Below, in pieces: positions 6,734 through 8,667 of a DNA stretch of 8,667 bases. The notes under the pieces are model-generated. The model was not told the origin of the DNA. It did no database searches and saw nothing but the letters and a program-made list of their open reading frames with translations. The position numbers were made by a program, and so were the translations under genes. The stretch is from assembly GCF_937976265.1 (NCBI RefSeq), contig NZ_CALJRX010000214.1:1-8667 (forward strand), given 5' to 3'. Position 1 is the first letter of the stretch; each line of letters begins with the position of its first letter. The stretch comes from an uncultured Haemophilus sp. GTDB taxonomy: Bacteria; Pseudomonadota; Gammaproteobacteria; Enterobacterales; Pasteurellaceae.

Positions 6734-7159
6734 ATGAAATTAGTATCTAAATTGAGTATTGTTGCTGCAGCTATGCTTATGGCTGCTTGTGCGCCAAGAG
6801 ATACAACTCATTACTATTCTATTCAGGATGCTTTAAATTCCCCTGAAGCAAAAGAAATCGTTGATCCATCGGTTAAGCTTTACTTTGGTAAATCTGCACC
6901 AGGTAAAGTCGTTAAAGCTGGTGTTGTAAGCAATAAGAAAACAAATGCGGCAAATAAAACAGATGAAAAATCTTGCCAGTGGGCGTTCCTTTCTACTGTG
7001 AAACAATTCCAGGATAGAGCTAAATCACAAGGTGCAAGCAAAGTAGGTAATATCGTCAGTTATTACAAAAAGAACACTTTCCAAAGTACAACACAATATG
7101 AATGCCATGCGGGTAACTTAATGAGTGGTGTGGCGTTAAAAGGCGATATTGTTAAGTAA
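6734..7159 (+). CDS. Small putative outer-membrane lipoprotein, RcsF-like C-terminal pattern
   Basis: A 141-residue lipoprotein, the only plus-strand gene in the window. Its signal peptide ends in lipobox MAAC with lipidated Cys19, followed by Ala-Pro, which fits outer-membrane sorting. After a lysine-rich, probably flexible region (about 55-80) comes a compact domain with CQWAFLSTVKQFQDRAKSQG at 81-100, GASKVGNIVSYY at 100-111 and ECHAGNLMSGVALKG at 123-137. C81 and C124 could form a disulfide. The arrangement of a cysteine-led helix, a GA-x-x-V-x-N-I strand, then a Cys-x-x-G segment with a hydrophobic strand recalls the envelope stress sensor RcsF, though homology is not proven. From memory, relatives are often mislabelled excinuclease ATPase subunit, for which there is no support here. 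It splits the pathway genes into two blocks, has its own candidate promoter and ends in a terminator, so it may be independently regulated. Function unknown. Confidence 0.85.
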   Translation: MKLVSKLSIVAAAMLMAACAPRDTTHYYSIQDALNSPEAKEIVDPSVKLYFGKSAPGKVVKAGVVSNKKTNAANKTDEKSCQWAFLSTVKQFQDRAKSQGASKVGNIVSYYKKNTFQSTTQYECHAGNLMSGVALKGDIVK

Positions 7160-7168
7160 TTTTCTACC

Positions 7169-7210
7169 AAATAACACCTTAATTGATATAAATTAAGGTG
7201 TTATTTTTTT
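7169..7210 (+). terminator. Rho-independent terminator between convergent genes
   Basis: A perfect 16-base-pair stem (7169-7184 with 7191-7206) around the 6-base loop GATATA is followed by a run of seven T (7204-7210, partly within the stem). It begins 10 bases after the plus-strand lipoprotein stop, so it should end that transcript. On the minus strand the hairpin also forms, but no T-run follows, so it is likely weaker there. The stop codon of the KS-like gene (7193-7195) lies inside the right arm. Confidence 0.9.
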
Positions 7211-7789
7211 GATTTGCGAGAGAAAGTCTAAGTTTTCAGACATTGAATTATCAAGAGATGAGAGATCAAGTTCTCTTTCTGCATCTTCCTTATTTTTAGA
7301 AATAAGCCAAAATACAGCCCCTTCAGTTTGCTCAGAATGTTCACTTTTTTCCAGAGTCCAACCGATTAATGCAGATGATATTTCATCATTTTCAAGATCC
7401 AATAAGGCGAGTTTTAGCGGTTGCCAAATGGTTTGATGGTTAATCGCTAAAAATACGGAGTTGGCTGAGGTTTGTAAGGTTTGAGTCAGTTGAAACGTCG
7501 CTGCGTTATTGATATTCGCCATAAAATCTAAAGGACTAGGCAAATTTTGTTCCATCAGTTGATGAAACATCTTATCGAACTTGCTCGGCGAATTAAAAAG
7601 CGATCCTAAATAAATTCCTGTCTTTCCATCGATATAGGGTTTTAATGGTATCGCACCAAGCAAAGCAAGTTGAGTAAAACGGCTTAAACGACGAGCATCG
7701 AGACCTTGTTCTTTGAGTTGCTGGCGTAATGTTTTATCATCAACTCCATTGGCGATGAAATGATTAGTTTGTTTTATATAAAATGTCAT
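7193..7789 (-). CDS. Short ketosynthase-like protein without any cysteine
   Basis: A 198-residue protein that looks like the N-terminal half of a beta-ketoacyl synthase: DARRLSRFTQLALLGA at 31-46 matches the RRMSRFSQLAL-type segment of ketosynthases, GIYLGSLFNS at 58-67 the following strand, and PSPLDFMANINNAATFQLTQTL at 84-105 the SP-x-x-F-x-N-x-x-NAA region. It contains no cysteine at all, and the nucleophile position (about 115-118, AINH) is replaced, so it cannot condense acyl chains itself. The family normally has about 390-420 residues; here the second thiolase half is missing and residues after about 165 form a charged, serine- and glutamate-rich tail. The start shares ATGA with the stop of the intact ketosynthase, and a strong AAAGGTGAG precedes it, so the two are translationally coupled, which suggests a heteromeric complex. 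I cannot tell whether it assists catalysis, sets chain length or only stabilises its partner. Confidence 0.82.
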   Translation of the reverse strand: MTFYIKQTNHFIANGVDDKTLRQQLKEQGLDARRLSRFTQLALLGAIPLKPYIDGKTGIYLGSLFNSPSKFDKMFHQLMEQNLPSPLDFMANINNAATFQLTQTLQTSANSVFLAINHQTIWQPLKLALLDLENDEISSALIGWTLEKSEHSEQTEGAVFWLISKNKEDAERELDLSSLDNSMSENLDFLSQIKKITP

Positions 7790-8667
7790 TCACTCACCTT
7801 TAAAATCCATGCAATATTGCTACCGCCAAAACCTAAAAAATAATTTAAAAAGTGACCGCACTTAACATCAGTTTTTTGTAAGTGTTCGATTAAAAATGCG
7901 GTTTCTAATGCACCACTGGCACCAAGCGTATGCCCCATATAGGGTTTTACTAAAATGGTTTCGGTATTCGGGAAGAGCTCCTGTAAAACTGATTGTTCCA
8001 TCTCATCGCTATTCCCCCCTACACCATGCACTTTAATGCCTTGAATGTTTTCTGTTTTTAGATTTGTTTTTGCTAAACAGTTGGTGAGTAATTGATGTAA
8101 TGCCGTTTCGCTACTGTTTGTCAGATTTTCATTATCTGTAATCGTTGTTATCCCCAATATTTCACATGGGAATGACACGTTTTTTTCTGTTGATAATGCG
8201 ACACACCCAACGCCTTCGCCTAATACAATGCCCGTAGGATTGATGAAAGGCTGATATTCATTGGCTTGTGATAATAGGTTCATCGATTGGAAATGTTCAA
8301 AGGTAAGACGATTAAACATCTCAAAACCAATGACTAGGGCTTTTTTATACATGCCAGCTTTCAGCATTTTGTATGCATAACCAATGGCTTGCGCCGAAGA
8401 TGTACAAGACGTGGCAAAACTAAATACTTCGGTCTGATAGCGATTTCCTAAATCCTCAGCGATGGCAGTAAGGTTATATTCTTTCGGTAATGCTTGATGA
8501 TGAGCTACACGCGTTTCACAGTCGCTAATCATATAAGCGGTAGAACCAAGTAGAATGGGAATATTTTTTAGCTCTGATTTATCCCAACCCGCACGTTGTA
8601 AAGTGCGGTTAATTTCGAGGTCAATATAGTGATAGAGTCGTTCTAGTGACAACAGCGGTTCCTTAAA
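7786..8667 (-). CDS. Beta-ketoacyl synthase, C-terminal part (runs off right edge)
   Basis: The frame is open to the last base, giving 293 visible residues; the N-terminus lies outside. A TTG at 8652 could be taken for a start, but in-frame codons continue upstream and a 288-residue enzyme would lack the first part of the thiolase fold, so the gene is partial. The full catalytic triad is present: Cys in TSCTSSAQAI (codon 8404-8406), His in VHGVGGNSDE (8026-8028) and His in KPYMGHTLGASGALE (7930-7932). The C-terminal LGFGGSNIAW matches the FGG-x-N end of the family. It should catalyse decarboxylative Claisen condensation of a malonyl-ACP with the growing chain in the cytosol. It is the only catalytically complete ketosynthase seen here, and its stop overlaps the cysteine-free KS-like gene by 4 bases. 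Uptake signals lie at 7855-7863 and 8601-8609. Its promoter is beyond the window. Confidence 0.92.
   Translation of the reverse strand, partial: FKEPLLSLERLYHYIDLEINRTLQRAGWDKSELKNIPILLGSTAYMISDCETRVAHHQALPKEYNLTAIAEDLGNRYQTEVFSFATSCTSSAQAIGYAYKMLKAGMYKKALVIGFEMFNRLTFEHFQSMNLLSQANEYQPFINPTGIVLGEGVGCVALSTEKNVSFPCEILGITTITDNENLTNSSETALHQLLTNCLAKTNLKTENIQGIKVHGVGGNSDEMEQSVLQELFPNTETILVKPYMGHTLGASGALETAFLIEHLQKTDVKCGHFLNYFLGFGGSNIAWILKVSE
7855..7863 (-). other. DNA uptake signal sequence core AAGTGCGGT
   Basis: Exact core on the minus strand, followed in that direction by CACTTTTTAAATT, a good match to the extended AT-rich tail. It encodes Lys-Cys-Gly near the ketosynthase C-terminus. Confidence 0.88.
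8601..8609 (+). other. DNA uptake signal sequence core AAGTGCGGT
   Basis: Exact core with an AT-rich flank, in the ketosynthase gene, where it encodes Asn-Arg-Thr in the segment INRTLQR. Confidence 0.87.

Noticed and set aside
6734..7159. Naming the plus-strand gene an excinuclease ATPase subunit
   Set aside because: The protein is a 141-residue lipoprotein with no Walker motifs or zinc fingers; I regard that label as a database artefact.
5689..7902. Near-matches to the uptake signal (TAGTGCGGT at 5689-5697, AAATGCGGT at 7894-7902)
   Set aside because: One mismatch each in the 9-base core; they may be decayed signals but cannot be told from chance.
7786..8652. Reading the ketosynthase as a complete 288-residue protein from TTG 8652
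   Set aside because: In-frame codons continue to the window edge without a stop, and a full ketosynthase needs about 100 more N-terminal residues.
1..8667. tRNA, rRNA, CRISPR array, insertion sequence or transposase
   Set aside because: No cloverleaf-like segments, regularly spaced repeats or terminal inverted repeats with a transposase frame were found by eye on either strand.

Overview
The window comes from an AT-rich gammaproteobacterium of the family Pasteurellaceae, most likely Haemophilus or a close relative such as Aggregatibacter. The main clue is four exact copies of the Haemophilus-type DNA uptake signal core AAGTGCGGT, in both orientations, all inside genes. I saw no exact copy of the alternative ACAAGCGGT form. 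I cannot name the species from the sequence alone.

Almost everything here belongs to one specialised type II fatty-acid/polyketide-like locus of the aryl polyene (APE) kind. On the minus strand, read right to left, come: the C-terminal part of a catalytically intact ketosynthase (KS) running off the right edge; a short cysteine-free KS-like protein overlapping it by 4 bases; then, after an oppositely oriented lipoprotein gene, a second tightly packed operon. That operon holds a small lipoprotein, a KS-like protein of the chain-length-factor kind without the active-site cysteine, a PlsC-type acyltransferase, two acyl carrier proteins, an AMP-dependent ligase fused to a hotdog dehydratase, a small polytopic membrane protein, a second AMP-dependent ligase, and a family 2 glycosyltransferase running off the left edge. 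Gaps are at most 16 bases and most junctions overlap, so the eight genes from about 6132 leftward, probably with the lipoprotein at 6149-6568, look like one transcript.

A plausible joint role, from what is known of APE-type systems: the ligases activate a carboxylic acid starter and load it on a carrier protein; the ketosynthase, helped by inactive partners, extends it; the hotdog domain dehydrates the 3-hydroxyacyl intermediates; and the acyltransferase and glycosyltransferase attach the chain to a lipid or sugar carrier in the envelope. Ketoreductase, exporter, LolA-like carrier and thioesterase genes usual for such loci are not in this window and may lie beyond its edges.

The locus is split by a divergently transcribed pair of small lipoprotein genes around a 165-base intergenic region (6569-6733) that carries promoter-like elements in both directions. 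The plus-strand lipoprotein ends at a strong hairpin terminator (7169-7210) whose stem contains the stop codon of the convergent KS-like gene. The most unusual features are the pair of paralogous ligases flanking a membrane protein, only one of which carries the fused dehydratase; an uptake signal exactly at the seam of that fusion; and two separate cysteine-less KS-like proteins. No RNA genes, CRISPR arrays or insertion sequences were seen.
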